From Staphylococcus schweitzeri (lineage in GTDB: Bacteria > Bacillota > Bacilli > Staphylococcales > Staphylococcaceae), in assembly GCF_002902405.1 (NCBI RefSeq), contig NZ_PPQS01000004.1, positions 1-64,000 on the forward strand: a stretch of DNA of 64,000 bases, in the 5' to 3' direction. Made by a program: the position numbers and the translations under genes. Of the stretch, positions 10,146 through 20,136 are shown in pieces; the stretch's first letter is position 1, and each line of letters starts with the position of its first letter. The notes under the pieces were generated by a model that was not told the DNA's origin, did not search any database, and saw nothing but the letters and a program-made list of their open reading frames with translations.

Positions 10146-10640
10146 TTAATTCAATCTATAACGATAAACAAAATGTTGTCGTACTAGTTCAATGGTCATC
10201 ATCCACACAACATGACCAAATAATTCAGATGCATGTTCTTGGAATGGTTGATCCCATGGAGCTGGTACAGTATGCATAATCGGCATAATGATGATATGGA
10301 AAAGAATCCATATAGCAATACCAAAGACAGCACCTTGCCCCATTGCTAAGTAAGCATATTTTTTAACTAAAATACAATAAATAATCGCTATAACGATAGA
10401 AAAACTAAAATGAACAATAAAGCTCACCCAAGGTAACTCCATATTTGAAAATGTATATGTTTGATGAGTAAAGTCGCTGCTAAATCCTAACTGTTGCAAT
10501 AACTCTTGAGGTGGATTAGTTGCATTTCGTTCTGGTGTACGAGGTGGAAACATGACCTCCCAGCCTAACTTTACAATTCCAGATAACAAACCACCAATAA
10601 TTCCGGCATAAATAAACAAGCCAATGTGTCGTTTCGTCAA
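10146..10640 (-). CDS. YagU family (DUF1440) membrane protein
   Basis: The product is about 164 residues with three or four membrane helices (for example HIGLFIYAGIIGGLLSGIVK, and WVSFIVHFSFSIVIAIIYCI) and resembles the YagU/DUF1440 inner-membrane family, linked to acid tolerance in E. coli. A loop after the first helix holds PPRTPERNATNPPQ, typical of the family. I prefer a TTG start at 10640 because AGAGGGG sits eight bases upstream; an in-frame ATG at 10673 has only TTTTTTCACAAAG before it and no ribosome site. It is convergent with ausAB and shares a terminator with it. Its role in Staphylococcus is not known. Confidence 0.75.
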   Translation of the reverse strand: MTKRHIGLFIYAGIIGGLLSGIVKLGWEVMFPPRTPERNATNPPQELLQQLGFSSDFTHQTYTFSNMELPWVSFIVHFSFSIVIAIIYCILVKKYAYLAMGQGAVFGIAIWILFHIIIMPIMHTVPAPWDQPFQEHASELFGHVVWMMTIELVRQHFVYRYRLN

Positions 10641-10911
10641 CTTAAGGACCCCTCTCTTTTTATCTATTTTCATTATAGTACTTTGTGAAAAAACTCACAA
10701 TGAAATTTTGAAATTTAAAATATTTCTATCAACTATTTAGAAAATGACAAATAGAGTAGCAAATTTAACTTTGCAAGGAAGTATTATAAACATAAACATG
10801 CTTATAGAAATCAATGATGTAGTTCTCTAATATTGTTGGTATATTGATCAACAATAAAATCACTTAATCAATGAAAAATTTGACATCGATTAAGTGATTG
10901 AAGATGAAAAT

Positions 10912-11673
10912 TTAACATATAGTTGTACCAACAAAGTTGTCATGATAAATTTTTTCAATAATATTTGGTTTTCTACCAGATGCAATAATAACTTTAGGAC
11001 ATCCATTTTCAATAGCATTTTTAGCATCAAGTACTTTGGGAATCATGCCACCGTATATATCACCGCAATGAATATATTGTTCAATGTTACTAATTGGCAA
11101 TTTAGATAGTATAGAATCTTGAATAATCACGCCTGCAATATTACTGAGGACATAAATCGGCACTTCTAACGACGATGCGATGAAATAGGCAAGTGTATCT
11201 GCATTGATGTTATAAAATGCATTATTATGGTAGCTGTAGCCAATTGAGTTAATAATAGGGACGTATTGAGTGCTCAAGTAATTTATGGTTTCTTTATTTA
11301 AGGTTGTAGGAATGCCCACATATCCATATTGTTGGTTATATGATGTTATTTCAAATAATTGTGCGTCGAGCCCACTTAAACCAATTGCTGAACAACCGTG
11401 TCGGTTAAATGTTGCAACTAATGCGGTGTTAACTTCTGCAATTAAAGTTCGCTTTGTAATATCCATTGTTAATTTATCGGTTACTCTTAAACCATTAATA
11501 AAATGTGGTTCAATATTATGACTTGATAATGCTTCATTAATAAACGGACCACCGCCATGCACGATAATTGGGTGAATGTTTTGCGATTTTAAGTGTTTAA
11601 TATTGTTAATAATTGATGGATGCATGTCACTAAGTGTACTGCCACCAATTTTAATGACAATAAAATTCATCAT
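10912..11673 (-). CDS. argB: Acetylglutamate kinase
   Basis: ArgB phosphorylates N-acetylglutamate with ATP, the second step of ornithine/arginine synthesis in the cytosol. The 253-residue protein has the amino-acid-kinase signatures KIGGSTLSD near the N-terminus and IIVHGGGPFINEAL near residue 40, and a C-terminal GGMIPKVLDAKNAIENG segment typical of the family. It is the last gene of the minus-strand operon argD-argC-argJ-argB, starting 14 bases after argJ. The tandem ATGs at 11673 and 11670 are both possible starts. The short form fits the arginine-insensitive, ArgJ-coupled type; that last point is inference. Confidence 0.95.
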   Translation of the reverse strand: MMNFIVIKIGGSTLSDMHPSIINNIKHLKSQNIHPIIVHGGGPFINEALSSHNIEPHFINGLRVTDKLTMDITKRTLIAEVNTALVATFNRHGCSAIGLSGLDAQLFEITSYNQQYGYVGIPTTLNKETINYLSTQYVPIINSIGYSYHNNAFYNINADTLAYFIASSLEVPIYVLSNIAGVIIQDSILSKLPISNIEQYIHCGDIYGGMIPKVLDAKNAIENGCPKVIIASGRKPNIIEKIYHDNFVGTTIC

Positions 11674-11687
11674 ATGATTACACCACC

Positions 11688-12929
11688 CTACGTACGGTAT
11701 GACGCATTGATGCGTACATAATCATAGGATAAGTCACATCCGTAAGCTGTGGCTGATGCATCACCTAAACCGAGCTGGACATCTATGATGACATTTTCTT
11801 TAGTTAATGTATTTGACATGGCTTGTTCATCAAATGATACAGCCATACCTTTATCAACTACTGGAATATGGTTAAGTTGGACGTAAGTTTGATGTGGTTC
11901 AATATTACATCCGCTATAACCAATAGCTGTAATGATTCGTCCGAAATTAGCATCTTCGCCAAAAATAGCTGATTTGACAAGGCTTGAGCTTACGATTGTT
12001 TTACCAATTCTTCTAGCGTCTGATATAGATATTGCGCCTGAGACATTCACTGTTATTAACTTTGTTGCACCTTCGCCATCTCTGGCAATAGCTTTAGCTA
12101 AAAATGTGCAGACAAAGTGGAATGCATCAACAAAAGTTTGCCATTGTGGATGATTAGAATTTAATGTTTGATGTTTAACTTGGTGATTTGCCATGACTAA
12201 CACCATATCATTTGTACTAGTATCTCCATCTACTGTAATCATATTAAATGAATGATCTGTCGTTGATTTTAATAATTGGCGAAGTGTATCTGTTTCAATC
12301 GTGGCATCTGTAGTAATAAATGCGAGCATGGTAGCCATGTTTGGATGAATCATGCCAGAGCCTTTAGCGGTTCCGCCAATTGTTATCGTTTGATTATCAA
12401 TTTTAAGTGACACAGCGATGTGCTTTGTACATGTATCCGTAGTTAAAATTGCCTCATTAAAAGCTTCAGACTTAGCATAGGCGGTATCTTTAATATGTTC
12501 TGTCCCATACTTAATTTTATCCATAGGTAAATATTCACCAATAACACCCGTTGAAGCAACAGCAACATACTCAGACGGTATGTGAAGTTGTTGTGCAGCC
12601 CATTTTTGTGTTTGTCTTGCATCATCTATGCCTTGTTTACCTGTACAAGAATTTGCATTAGCTGAGTTAACAATAAGGGCTTGAATTTTGCCATTGGACT
12701 TCTGAAGTGTTGATTCGGTAATAACAAGGGGTGCAGCTTTGAATTGATTTAAAGTAAAAACAGCAGCTGCACTAGCCAATGAAGTGGAATAAATCCAACC
12801 GAAATCTTTTTTATTAGCACGTAAACCGATATGCATACCACCAGCAGTGAATCCTTTGGGTGTACTGATATCCCCATGCTTAATTATTGAAAAATTATGT
12901 TCTTGTAATGTCGTTTCTTGTTGTTTCAT
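11688..12929 (-). CDS. argJ: Bifunctional ornithine acetyltransferase/N-acetylglutamate synthase
   Basis: ArgJ transfers acetyl from N-acetylornithine to glutamate, recycling acetyl in arginine biosynthesis. The 413-residue precursor contains [15 protein letters not shown], where the chain cuts itself between A199 and T200; the freed T200 is the nucleophile of the beta chain. An N-terminal [12 protein letters not shown] segment and the C-terminal [12 protein letters not shown] tail match the family. AAGGGGTGTTACG precedes the ATG. It lies 11 bases downstream of argC. Whether it also works from acetyl-CoA (the bifunctional form) cannot be read from the sequence. Confidence 0.95.
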   Translation of the reverse strand: MKQQETTLQEHNFSIIKHGDISTPKGFTAGGMHIGLRANKKDFGWIYSTSLASAAAVFTLNQFKAAPLVITESTLQKSNGKIQALIVNSANANSCTGKQGIDDARQTQKWAAQQLHIPSEYVAVASTGVIGEYLPMDKIKYGTEHIKDTAYAKSEAFNEAILTTDTCTKHIAVSLKIDNQTITIGGTAKGSGMIHPNMATMLAFITTDATIETDTLRQLLKSTTDHSFNMITVDGDTSTNDMVLVMANHQVKHQTLNSNHPQWQTFVDAFHFVCTFLAKAIARDGEGATKLITVNVSGAISISDARRIGKTIVSSSLVKSAIFGEDANFGRIITAIGYSGCNIEPHQTYVQLNHIPVVDKGMAVSFDEQAMSNTLTKENVIIDVQLGLGDASATAYGCDLSYDYVRINASYRT

Positions 12930-12940
12930 CGTAACACCCC

Positions 12941-13975
12941 TTATGGATATACTGGTGATTGTTTTAGACCAGTAGTAATATCAAGACCATATAATTGATT
13001 TAAGTTTTGAATGGCTTGTCCACTTGCCCCTTTAACAAGGTTATCAATCACTGAAATTAATATTGCTGTTTGTGTCGATTCGTCTACATAAATACCGATA
13101 TCACAGTAATTACTACCGAGTACCTCTTTGGTTGTTGGGAAACTACCGATATCTCTAATTCTGACAAATGGTTGATCAGTATAATAAGAAGTCATTAATT
13201 TATGTAATGATTCAGTCGTATATTTAGAAGTTAATTTGACATAAATCGTTGATAAAATGCCACGTGTCATAGGTACAAGATGTGGTGTGAATATAACTGA
13301 GACATCTTGACCAGCAATTGTCGATAAATATTGTTCAATTTCAGGTTTGTGCTTATGGTTTCCGATTGAATAAGCGCTTAGATTTTCGTTCATTTCTGAA
13401 AAATGAACACGTTGAGATAATGAACGACCAGCACCAGATACACCAGTTTTAGCATCGATAATAATAGATGACAGATCTACAATTTTTTCACTAATCAGTG
13501 GATGTAATGCCAGTAAGGTTGCTGTAGGGAAGCAACCTGGATTAGAAATCAGTTTTGTTCCATTATTATCAAATGATTGCCATTCTGAAATGCTATAGAT
13601 AGCATGATCTAAGTCATCTTGAGATGCAGCTGATTCTTTGTAATATGTTTCATATACTTCACGATTTTTAATTCTAAACGCACCGGATAAATCGATAACA
13701 TGAATACCTTTTTTGATTAAAGGGGGGATACATGTTTTACTCACAGGTGCGGGTGTAGCAAAGAAAATCACATCACAACTATTGTCTTCAACTGTAAGTG
13801 CTTCGAAATGTTGCATGATATGTTGTAAATGTGGAAACGTTAATTTTAACGGTTCATCTACTTTTGAATGTGAATAGATATGTGCAATGTATACTTGGGG
13901 GTGTGTCTGCAATAATCGAATTAATTCAATTGCTCCATAGCCGCTACCTCCAACAATACCTACTTTAATCATCAT
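12941..13975 (-). CDS. argC: N-acetyl-gamma-glutamyl-phosphate reductase
   Basis: ArgC reduces N-acetylglutamyl phosphate to the semialdehyde with NADPH, the third step of arginine synthesis. The 344-residue protein opens with a Rossmann motif ([17 protein letters not shown]) and has the catalytic cysteine C148 in [17 protein letters not shown] lies upstream of two adjacent ATGs; the second (13972) has the better eight-base spacing, so the true protein may be one residue shorter. It sits between argD (36 bases upstream) and argJ. Confidence 0.95.
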   Translation of the reverse strand: MMIKVGIVGGSGYGAIELIRLLQTHPQVYIAHIYSHSKVDEPLKLTFPHLQHIMQHFEALTVEDNSCDVIFFATPAPVSKTCIPPLIKKGIHVIDLSGAFRIKNREVYETYYKESAASQDDLDHAIYSISEWQSFDNNGTKLISNPGCFPTATLLALHPLISEKIVDLSSIIIDAKTGVSGAGRSLSQRVHFSEMNENLSAYSIGNHKHKPEIEQYLSTIAGQDVSVIFTPHLVPMTRGILSTIYVKLTSKYTTESLHKLMTSYYTDQPFVRIRDIGSFPTTKEVLGSNYCDIGIYVDESTQTAILISVIDNLVKGASGQAIQNLNQLYGLDITTGLKQSPVYP

Positions 13976-14011
13976 GAATCCCTCCTAAATCATATATGTA
14001 TATGCTTATTT

Positions 14012-15196
14012 TTAATTTAAAAAAACATCTTGAAAGACTGAAATGATATGATTGATTTCATCTTCATTTATTACTAGAGGTGGTGATAAACGTATGATGG
14101 TACGATGCGTTTCCTTGCATAAAATGCCACGATTTATTAGTTTTTGAACAAATGGTGCAGCATCTGTGTTGAGTTCAATGCCTATAAATAAACCACGACC
14201 TCTAATTTCTTTAATATTTGGGTTATCAAGTTGCTGTAGTTGAGCTAATAATAACAATCCTAAGCGTTCTGAGCGCTCAATCAGTGCTTCGTTTTTAAGT
14301 ACATCAAGTGCAGCTGTTGATACTGCAATGGCCAATGGATTTCCACCGAATGTCGAACCATGTGTCCCAGGTGTTAATACACGCATAACATCATTATTTG
14401 CGAGCACAGCAGATACAGGGTATATTCCTCCACCGAGAGCTTTTCCTAAAATATAAATATCTGGAATAACTTGTTCCCATTCCATAGCAAACCATTTGCC
14501 AGTTCTACCAAGACCAACTTGTATCTCATCTGCAATAAGTAATATTTGCTGTTTGTCACATAATTGTCGTACAGCTTGAATATAACCTCTAGGCGGAATA
14601 TTAACGCCACCTTCACCTTGAATGGGCTCTAAAATAATTGCGGCAGTATTCGATGTTATGGCTTGTTCTAATTGTTCAATGTTTCCAAAATCTACTGTAG
14701 TTATACCTTGAAGTAGGGGGTGAAATCCTACTTTGTATGAGTCATGGTTTGATAGTGATAATGATCCCAATGTACGACCATGGAAATTATTGTTCATAGC
14801 TATGATTTCAACTTGACCATCAGGAATTTTTTTAACATCAGAACCCCATTTTCTAGCGATTTTAATAGCTGCCTCTACAGCTTCTGTACCAGAATTAAGG
14901 GGAAGCACTTTGTCTTTCTTAGCAAGGTTACAAATTTTTTCTTCCCATTTACCGAGATTGTCACTATAAAGAACTCGTGAAATAATAGACAATTTTGAAG
15001 CCTGTTCAGTCATAGCTTTAACAATTTGTGGATGACAATGTCCTTGGTTTGCCACTGAAAATCCGGAGATACAATCTATATATTGTTTACCATTTGTATC
15101 CCAAACTTTAGTGCCTTTTCCTCTAGTAATAACAATTTTAAGAGGTGCATAATTATTAGAACTATATTGATCAGTTAATTTGATGATAGAATTCAT
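14012..15196 (-). CDS. argD: Acetylornithine/ornithine aminotransferase, first gene of the arg operon
   Basis: This 394-residue class III PLP aminotransferase has the pyridoxal lysine K252 in ILGKALGGG, the PLP-binding acid in IADEIQVGLGRTG and the NSGTEAVEAA phosphate-binding turn at 101-110. As the first gene of argDCJB it should convert N-acetylglutamate semialdehyde to N-acetylornithine. S. aureus annotations often call it rocD or ornithine aminotransferase because the two activities are hard to separate by sequence. The operon position favours the biosynthetic role. A strong sigma-A promoter lies just upstream. Confidence 0.9.
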   Translation of the reverse strand: MNSIIKLTDQYSSNNYAPLKIVITRGKGTKVWDTNGKQYIDCISGFSVANQGHCHPQIVKAMTEQASKLSIISRVLYSDNLGKWEEKICNLAKKDKVLPLNSGTEAVEAAIKIARKWGSDVKKIPDGQVEIIAMNNNFHGRTLGSLSLSNHDSYKVGFHPLLQGITTVDFGNIEQLEQAITSNTAAIILEPIQGEGGVNIPPRGYIQAVRQLCDKQQILLIADEIQVGLGRTGKWFAMEWEQVIPDIYILGKALGGGIYPVSAVLANNDVMRVLTPGTHGSTFGGNPLAIAVSTAALDVLKNEALIERSERLGLLLLAQLQQLDNPNIKEIRGRGLFIGIELNTDAAPFVQKLINRGILCKETHRTIIRLSPPLVINEDEINHIISVFQDVFLN

Positions 15197-15244
15197 GACT
15201 CTCCCCTCCCTTATATTTATACATTTTAAAGAATTAATATTAAT

Positions 15245-15297
15245 ATATTACAGTTGTTCAATATAAGTGTCAAATGTAAATTTAATAATATATGCAT
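15245..15297 (-). promoter_or_regulatory. argDCJB promoter with possible ARG half-site
   Basis: On the minus strand TTGACA (15273-15268), a 17-base spacer and TAATAT (15250-15245) form a near-perfect sigma-A promoter about 50 bases before argD. Upstream, TATGCAT at 15291-15297 matches one half of the ArgR/AhrC ARG box (TNTGNAT); the second half is poor, so arginine repression here is only suggested. Confidence 0.7.
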
Positions 15298-15611
15298 AAT
15301 ATTTTGGGAATTTGGAAACAGGGTATAGGTAGTGCTATTTATTTTGTGGTTCTGGAAAATATTTAAATGTAAGCATGATAGCAATTTGCAAGCTTTGTGG
15401 TGTGAGGAACGTGAGGAACGTTAATAACAACCGAAATGGTTTACGAAATAGTTCGATGAAAAAGTAAAGTGTTAGATGAATGACTAGTTTCAACAGCACT
15501 ATACTTATATTTATATGAGAAGTAATATAGCTAGACTTAATTTATTGTTGGAATCTTAGGAATAATTTTAAGGCATTGTGATATTTAATATTTTCAATCG
15601 AATCGTCACAA

Positions 15612-15812
15612 GTGTTAAAGAAGATTTCTGACGATTATGTAAAAGATAGTCATTTGATGAAATCTGGATTGAAGAATGAATCAGATAGTAAAAATGCATT
15701 TACACGTTTTTTTGAATACATCTATATGAATTATAGTCCGAAATATATGGCTGAACTTTTATATAAACTCACTTTAGAAGGTGTATTCTCAGTAGCAAAA
15801 ATCGAATTTTAA
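15612..15812 (+). CDS. Doubtful small hypothetical protein
   Basis: A 66-codon frame begins with GTG and has no recognisable ribosome binding site. The predicted product (acidic and basic N-terminus, then FFEYIYMNYSPKYMAELLY) looks protein-like in composition but I recognise no family. It could be the remnant of a longer decayed gene, since the frame upstream is broken by stops. Confidence 0.2.
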   Translation: MLKKISDDYVKDSHLMKSGLKNESDSKNAFTRFFEYIYMNYSPKYMAELLYKLTLEGVFSVAKIEF

Positions 15813-15884
15813 AAAATGGTTAAATCGTTATGGAGAATGAAGTAAGGGGATAAAATGAAACACACTATATATAGGTTTGAATGA

Positions 15885-15922
15885 AAAAAGCCACAAGCAC
15901 AGATTTAAAATATGCTTGTGGC
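15885..15922 (-). terminator. Terminator of brnQ1
   Basis: Read on the minus strand, GCCACAAGCA (15922-15913) pairs perfectly with TGCTTGTGGC (15899-15890) and is followed by TTTTTTC. It starts six bases after the brnQ1 stop. Confidence 0.85.
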
Positions 15923-15928
15923 ATTATA

Positions 15929-17284
15929 TTATGTTTGCGGTAAATTACGGTGTCTAATTTTATAAATTATATAACCGATAATGAATCCAATTACACTAAG
16001 AACAACCCAGCCCATGCCAATATCTGATAATGGCAAATATTTTTGTCCGAAGTTAATCAAAGCTTGAGCAAAAGATGTGCTTGAAATGAATTCTGGACTA
16101 GCTTTTAGTCCATCAATTAATGCGGCGATTGCTGTAAAAATAATCGTCCATTGGTAAATAATCTTTGAATGATGGAATTTGCTACTAAATAATGTTAAGA
16201 AGATTAAGGCGATTGCCAATGGATATAAGAACATTAATACAGGAACTGAGTACATAATAATTTTAGTTAATCCAACGTTTGCAAACAAGAATGAGATAAA
16301 GCTTACAACTGTTGCAATCGCTAAATAATTCAGTTTCGGGAATAAATGCTCAAATGTTTCTGAAAATGCTGTAATTAAACCGATGGCTGTTTTTAAGCAC
16401 GCGACCATAACGATTAAAGACAACAAGACAATGCCATAGTTACCTAAGTAATATTGTGTAATTTGCGCTAAAGCGATACCGCCATTTTCACTTAGTTTAA
16501 AGTGACCAATACTTAATGTACCCATAATTGCTAATAGAGTATAAATGATACCCATCATAATGACACTGATAGTACCAGATTTTATTGTTTCTTTAGCGAT
16601 ATCGGTTGGATTTTCGATGCCTAATTTTTTAATTGTAGCGACAATAATAATCCCAAATGCTAACGATGCTAATGCATCTAATGTGTTATATCCATCTAAA
16701 AAGCCATTAAATAAAGCATTAGATTGGTATTGCTTACTAATAGGTGCATCCGAAATGCCACCTAATGGATGGATAAATGCAAATAATAAAATGATTGCTA
16801 ATAATACTAAGAATACTGGATTTAAAAATTTACCTATATACTCTAAAATTCTTGAAGGTTTTCTCGCAAAAAACCATGCAATCACAAAGAAGATAAAGCT
16901 AAAAATAAATAAATATAAAGTAATCTGCTTTGGTGATAAAAATGGCGAAAATGCTATTTCAAAAGATGTTGTAGCTAATCTAGGCAGGGCAAAAAACGGA
17001 CCGATAACTAGATATAATGCAATCGTGAAAATGTAAGCATATGTTTTATTAACACGTGAGGCAATTTCAAACAAACCAGCTGTTTTTGAAATACCAATTG
17101 CAATGATACCTAGAAATGGTAATCCGATTGCTGTAATTAAGAATCCTAAGTTAGCGATAAAAACGTTAGAACCAGCAGCTTGTCCCAAGTGAATCGGGAA
17201 TATAAGGTTGCCAGCACCAAAGAATAAACCGAATAACATAGAACCTATAAACATGTTTTCTTTAAATGTTAGTTTCTTTTTCAT
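15929..17284 (-). CDS. brnQ1: Branched-chain amino acid carrier BrnQ1
   Basis: This 451-residue, 12-helix LIVCS-family symporter imports leucine, isoleucine and valine with a cation. The opening [20 protein letters not shown] and the run LGQAAGSN are hallmark BrnQ sequences. S. aureus has three BrnQ paralogues; the one next to the arg operon is known as BrnQ1, and that neighbourhood supports the number. AAAGGAGAAC precedes the ATG. A CodY-like box 103-117 bases upstream fits the known repression of branched-chain amino acid uptake genes by CodY. The gene is single, ended by its own hairpin. Confidence 0.92.
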   Translation of the reverse strand: MKKKLTFKENMFIGSMLFGLFFGAGNLIFPIHLGQAAGSNVFIANLGFLITAIGLPFLGIIAIGISKTAGLFEIASRVNKTYAYIFTIALYLVIGPFFALPRLATTSFEIAFSPFLSPKQITLYLFIFSFIFFVIAWFFARKPSRILEYIGKFLNPVFLVLLAIILLFAFIHPLGGISDAPISKQYQSNALFNGFLDGYNTLDALASLAFGIIIVATIKKLGIENPTDIAKETIKSGTISVIMMGIIYTLLAIMGTLSIGHFKLSENGGIALAQITQYYLGNYGIVLLSLIVMVACLKTAIGLITAFSETFEHLFPKLNYLAIATVVSFISFLFANVGLTKIIMYSVPVLMFLYPLAIALIFLTLFSSKFHHSKIIYQWTIIFTAIAALIDGLKASPEFISSTSFAQALINFGQKYLPLSDIGMGWVVLSVIGFIIGYIIYKIRHRNLPQT

Positions 17285-17386
17285 ATATGTATTTGTTCTC
17301 CTTTATAGAACTTATAAAAATCTACTTAATTAAGATAATATCAAAAACTAAACATAAAATGATACATAATTTTGCAATAAATACTA

Positions 17387-17401
17387 AATTTTTTGAAAAT
17401 T
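17387..17401. promoter_or_regulatory. CodY-like box upstream of brnQ1
   Basis: AATTTTTTGAAAATT matches the CodY consensus AATTTTCWGAAAATT at 14 of 15 positions. It lies about 103 bases upstream of the brnQ1 start on a gene class known to be CodY-controlled. The rest of the 300-base gap to 17584 holds the terminator of the next gene and nothing else recognised. Confidence 0.75.
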
Positions 17402-17529
17402 CCGGAATAATTGCAGTTTTCGAAGCAGTATGAGTGATGTGCAGGGGATAAATTGACGAAAATAGGGTGTATTTACATCTCTGAGGTTAGACACCCCGAT
17501 GTTTAAATATTTTATAATCTATACTATTT

Positions 17530-17570
17530 TAAATAAAAACCCCCTTCATTATCATTGAAATTGAAGGGGA
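17530..17570 (-). terminator. Terminator of the isochorismatase-family gene
   Basis: On the minus strand CCCCTTCA (17569-17562) pairs with TGAAGGGG (17548-17541), followed by GTTTTTATTT. It lies about 15 bases past the stop codon at 17585. Confidence 0.85.
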
Positions 17571-17584
17571 GGTTAAGAATACGC

Positions 17585-18142
17585 TTATTTTAATGTGTGC
17601 AGTAATTCGTTTGTAGTTATCGTTTGTCCCATTAATGGGAAAACATTGTCGATAGGGAATTGATGTAAAGTTTCGTTTTGTGCGCTCATCATATCTGTTA
17701 CAAAGAACTGATTGTAGTTTAATTGATAAGCATCTCGTGCAGTCGTATCTACACCGACATGTGTTGCTACACCGCCAAGAACAATAGTATCAATGCCTCG
17801 GCGTCGTAACTGTAAGTCTAAATCTGTACCTACAAATGCACTGAATTGTCGTTTGTCTATAACAAAATCACCATCTCTCTTATTCAACAAGTGATGAAAT
17901 TTGCTGTAGTCATCGCCTTCTTTAGGTGGTAATGATATCATCGAATTTGGTTTCAATGCATCTTTACCATCATAGAATTTAACACGAACGAATACGATAA
18001 AACCATTGTTTTTTCTGAAAACATCTATTAATTTATTAGCGTTTTGAACGACATTGTCAGCAGTATATGGGGCATAATCCATTTTAAGAATACTTTCTTG
18101 CAGGTCGATTAACACTAAAGCGGTTTTATTAAAATTAATCAT
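17585..18142 (-). CDS. Isochorismatase-fold hydrolase
   Basis: The 185-residue protein has the cysteine-hydrolase/isochorismatase fold: D13 in LVLIDLQES and K97 in VIDKRQFSAF are two of the three usual catalytic residues. The third place, normally cysteine in the TxxCVxxT motif of nicotinamidase-type members, is glycine G130 in ATHVGVDTTARDA. True isochorismatases such as EntB and PhzD also have glycine there, so a non-nucleophilic hydrolase is likelier than an amidase. The substrate is unknown; no siderophore or phenazine genes are nearby. It lies 72 bases downstream of the ipdC-like gene, on the same strand and possibly co-transcribed. Confidence 0.85.
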   Translation of the reverse strand: MINFNKTALVLIDLQESILKMDYAPYTADNVVQNANKLIDVFRKNNGFIVFVRVKFYDGKDALKPNSMISLPPKEGDDYSKFHHLLNKRDGDFVIDKRQFSAFVGTDLDLQLRRRGIDTIVLGGVATHVGVDTTARDAYQLNYNQFFVTDMMSAQNETLHQFPIDNVFPLMGQTITTNELLHTLK

Positions 18143-18214
18143 CTTATATCATAGTCCTTTGTATATTTAAGTATTTGAAACTATAGATATATTTATAAAC
18201 CGAAATCGCTGACA

Positions 18215-19855
18215 TTATTTATTTTGTTGAGAAAAAGCTTTAGCGATATCGATCAGTTTCTTTGGTGCATCTTCAACAGACATTTTGACTTCTACAAAAT
18301 GCATTTCATCTGAATTGTTGTTAATTGCGTTAAATGTATCTTGTAAATCTTTTGCTGATGCAACATCATGAACTGTTACATTTTTACCACCAAATACAGC
18401 AGGCAGGGCTTTATAATCCCACATATGAATGTCGTTATAAGGTTCATACATTCCATGAATGAGTCGTTCAACTGTATAGCCATCATTATTAATCACGAAT
18501 AATACCGGTTTAATATGCTGTCTAATCATAGTTGAAATGGCTTGAACAGTTAGTTGCAATGATCCATCACCAATTAATAATAAGTTACGACGATCTTTGT
18601 CTGCTAATTGTGAACCTAATGTTGCAGGTAATGTATAGCCGATAGAACCCCATAACGGTTGCCCTATAAAAGTATTGTTTTTGTATAGTGCTAAATCGTA
18701 AGCACCAAAGAATGATGTACCTTGATCAGCAATAATGACATCATTTGGTTTTAAGAAATTTTGCATCATTTTAAAATAAGTTTGTTGTGTTAATGGTTCT
18801 GTATCAACGGTATAGTCTGGTGATGTTGGACGTTGATAAACAGGGAATGATGCACTATTCGTATATGAAATATTGGATAACTGTTTTAACAATGATGGTA
18901 GAGATACCGTATCATTTGTAACATCTTCAATTTTGATATTACGATGATTTAACATAACGACATCATTGATGTTGAATTGATATGAAAATCCTGCTGTAGC
19001 TGAATCTGTTAATTTGGCTCCAATATTTAAAATTAAATCGCTGTTATCCACATAATCTCGTATTTTTTCTTCGGCAATTTTCCCATCGTAAATACCCATA
19101 TAATATGGATTTTCCTCATTAAAAGCACCTTTTCCTAATGAAAGTTGTGCCACAGGTATATGTGTTTGATTTACAAAATCTTCTAATTCTTGATGGAGAT
19201 GAAAACTGTTAATTTCATGTCCAGCAATGATGATAGGTTGCTTCGCTTGCTGCAATTTAGAAGTTAATAACTTTATATATGTTGATGCATCAGTGTGTTG
19301 TGCTGGTGTTACTTCAAATGATGACGGTATTTCAATTTCAGAGATTGCAACATCGATTGGTAAATGTAAATGAACTGGGCGTCTTTCGGCGATTGCTGTA
19401 TTAATTAAACGTGGTATTTCGGTTGTTGCATTTTCAGGTGTGATGTAACCTTGAGCAACAGTAATATGAGCAAACATTTTACGATAGTCATCAAATGTGC
19501 CTTCACCAAGTGAATGATGTACATATTTGCCAGCTTGTTCTACAGCTCGGGTTGGTGCACCTGTAATAGCAATGACAGGTATACGTTCGGCATAAGAACC
19601 TGCGATGCCATTGACAGCGCTAAGTTCACCAACGCCAAATGTAGTAACTAATGCAGCGAGTCCATTAAGACGGGCATAACCGTCCGCTGCGTAACTTGCG
19701 TTTAATTCGTTTGTATTTCCAACCCAATCTACATTAGGATTGTTGATAATATCGTCTAGAAAAGCGAGATTAAAATCACCAGGAACACCAAAAATTTTAT
19801 CGACGCCTGCTCGATGAATAGCGTCAATTAAGTAAGCTCCAATGCGTTGTTTCAT
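18215..19855 (-). CDS. ipdC: Indolepyruvate/pyruvate decarboxylase-like ThDP enzyme
   Basis: This thiamine-diphosphate 2-oxo acid decarboxylase of 546 residues should convert indolepyruvate, phenylpyruvate or pyruvate to the aldehyde. The cofactor glutamate lies in GNTNELNASYAADGYAR near residue 50, the ThDP/Mg motif GDGSLQLT...NNDGYT near residue 440, and HHSLGEGTF carries the paired histidines of the decarboxylase subgroup. The ATG at 19855 follows AAAGGTGGT; an in-frame ATG at 19921 would add 22 residues that do not look like the family. The promoter has an operator-like dyad and a cre-like site, so sugar or a dedicated regulator probably controls it. The exact substrate is not settled by sequence. 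Confidence 0.88.
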   Translation of the reverse strand: MKQRIGAYLIDAIHRAGVDKIFGVPGDFNLAFLDDIINNPNVDWVGNTNELNASYAADGYARLNGLAALVTTFGVGELSAVNGIAGSYAERIPVIAITGAPTRAVEQAGKYVHHSLGEGTFDDYRKMFAHITVAQGYITPENATTEIPRLINTAIAERRPVHLHLPIDVAISEIEIPSSFEVTPAQHTDASTYIKLLTSKLQQAKQPIIIAGHEINSFHLHQELEDFVNQTHIPVAQLSLGKGAFNEENPYYMGIYDGKIAEEKIRDYVDNSDLILNIGAKLTDSATAGFSYQFNINDVVMLNHRNIKIEDVTNDTVSLPSLLKQLSNISYTNSASFPVYQRPTSPDYTVDTEPLTQQTYFKMMQNFLKPNDVIIADQGTSFFGAYDLALYKNNTFIGQPLWGSIGYTLPATLGSQLADKDRRNLLLIGDGSLQLTVQAISTMIRQHIKPVLFVINNDGYTVERLIHGMYEPYNDIHMWDYKALPAVFGGKNVTVHDVASAKDLQDTFNAINNNSDEMHFVEVKMSVEDAPKKLIDIAKAFSQQNK

Positions 19856-19891
19856 AAAAAAAACCACCTTTTCTTTGTATTTACACTTAAA

Positions 19892-19952
19892 ATGATAGCC
19901 TTGAATGGGTGATAAGGTCAAGGAAGTTGACTTTATTGTGAAAACGCTAACA
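19892..19952 (-). promoter_or_regulatory. ipdC promoter with overlapping dyad and cre-like site
   Basis: On the minus strand TTGACC (19921-19916), an 18-base spacer and TATCAT (19897-19892) form a promoter. The inverted repeat CCTTGA (19899-19904) and TCAAGG (19918-19923), 13 bases apart, covers the spacer and -35, as an operator would. TGAAAACGCTAACA at 19939-19952 fits the CcpA cre consensus TGWAARCGYTWNCW completely. Confidence 0.7.
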
Positions 19953-20136
19953 ATTGTGAGCGATTAATGTTTTTTAAGGGGATTATATTGAGCAATTCAA
20001 AGAGGGGGATACTAATATTAAAAAGTATAGAGAAGTGAATGTGTTGGATGAGATGACGACAAAATTTAAAGTTATTAAAGCGAAAATAAACAGGAGCGTA
20101 TCCATAAAAAGGTATACACTCCTGTCGTTACATTAA

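Larger units (their letters stand above)
15301..15928. other. Gene-poor region between argD and brnQ1
   Basis: About 630 bases hold no well-supported gene. A short tandem duplication (GTGAGGAAC twice, 15400-15419) and one weak small frame at 15612-15812 are present, and the brnQ1 terminator closes the region. Confidence 0.5.

Noticed and set aside
15291-15300. Full ARG box upstream of argD
   Set aside because: Only one half site (TATGCAT) fits; the second half does not match ATNCANA, so it is listed only as a half-site.
16545-17036. 163-codon open frame on the plus strand, antisense to brnQ1
   Set aside because: It lies wholly inside the well-supported brnQ1 gene, has no ribosome site, and its composition reflects reverse-complemented hydrophobic codons.
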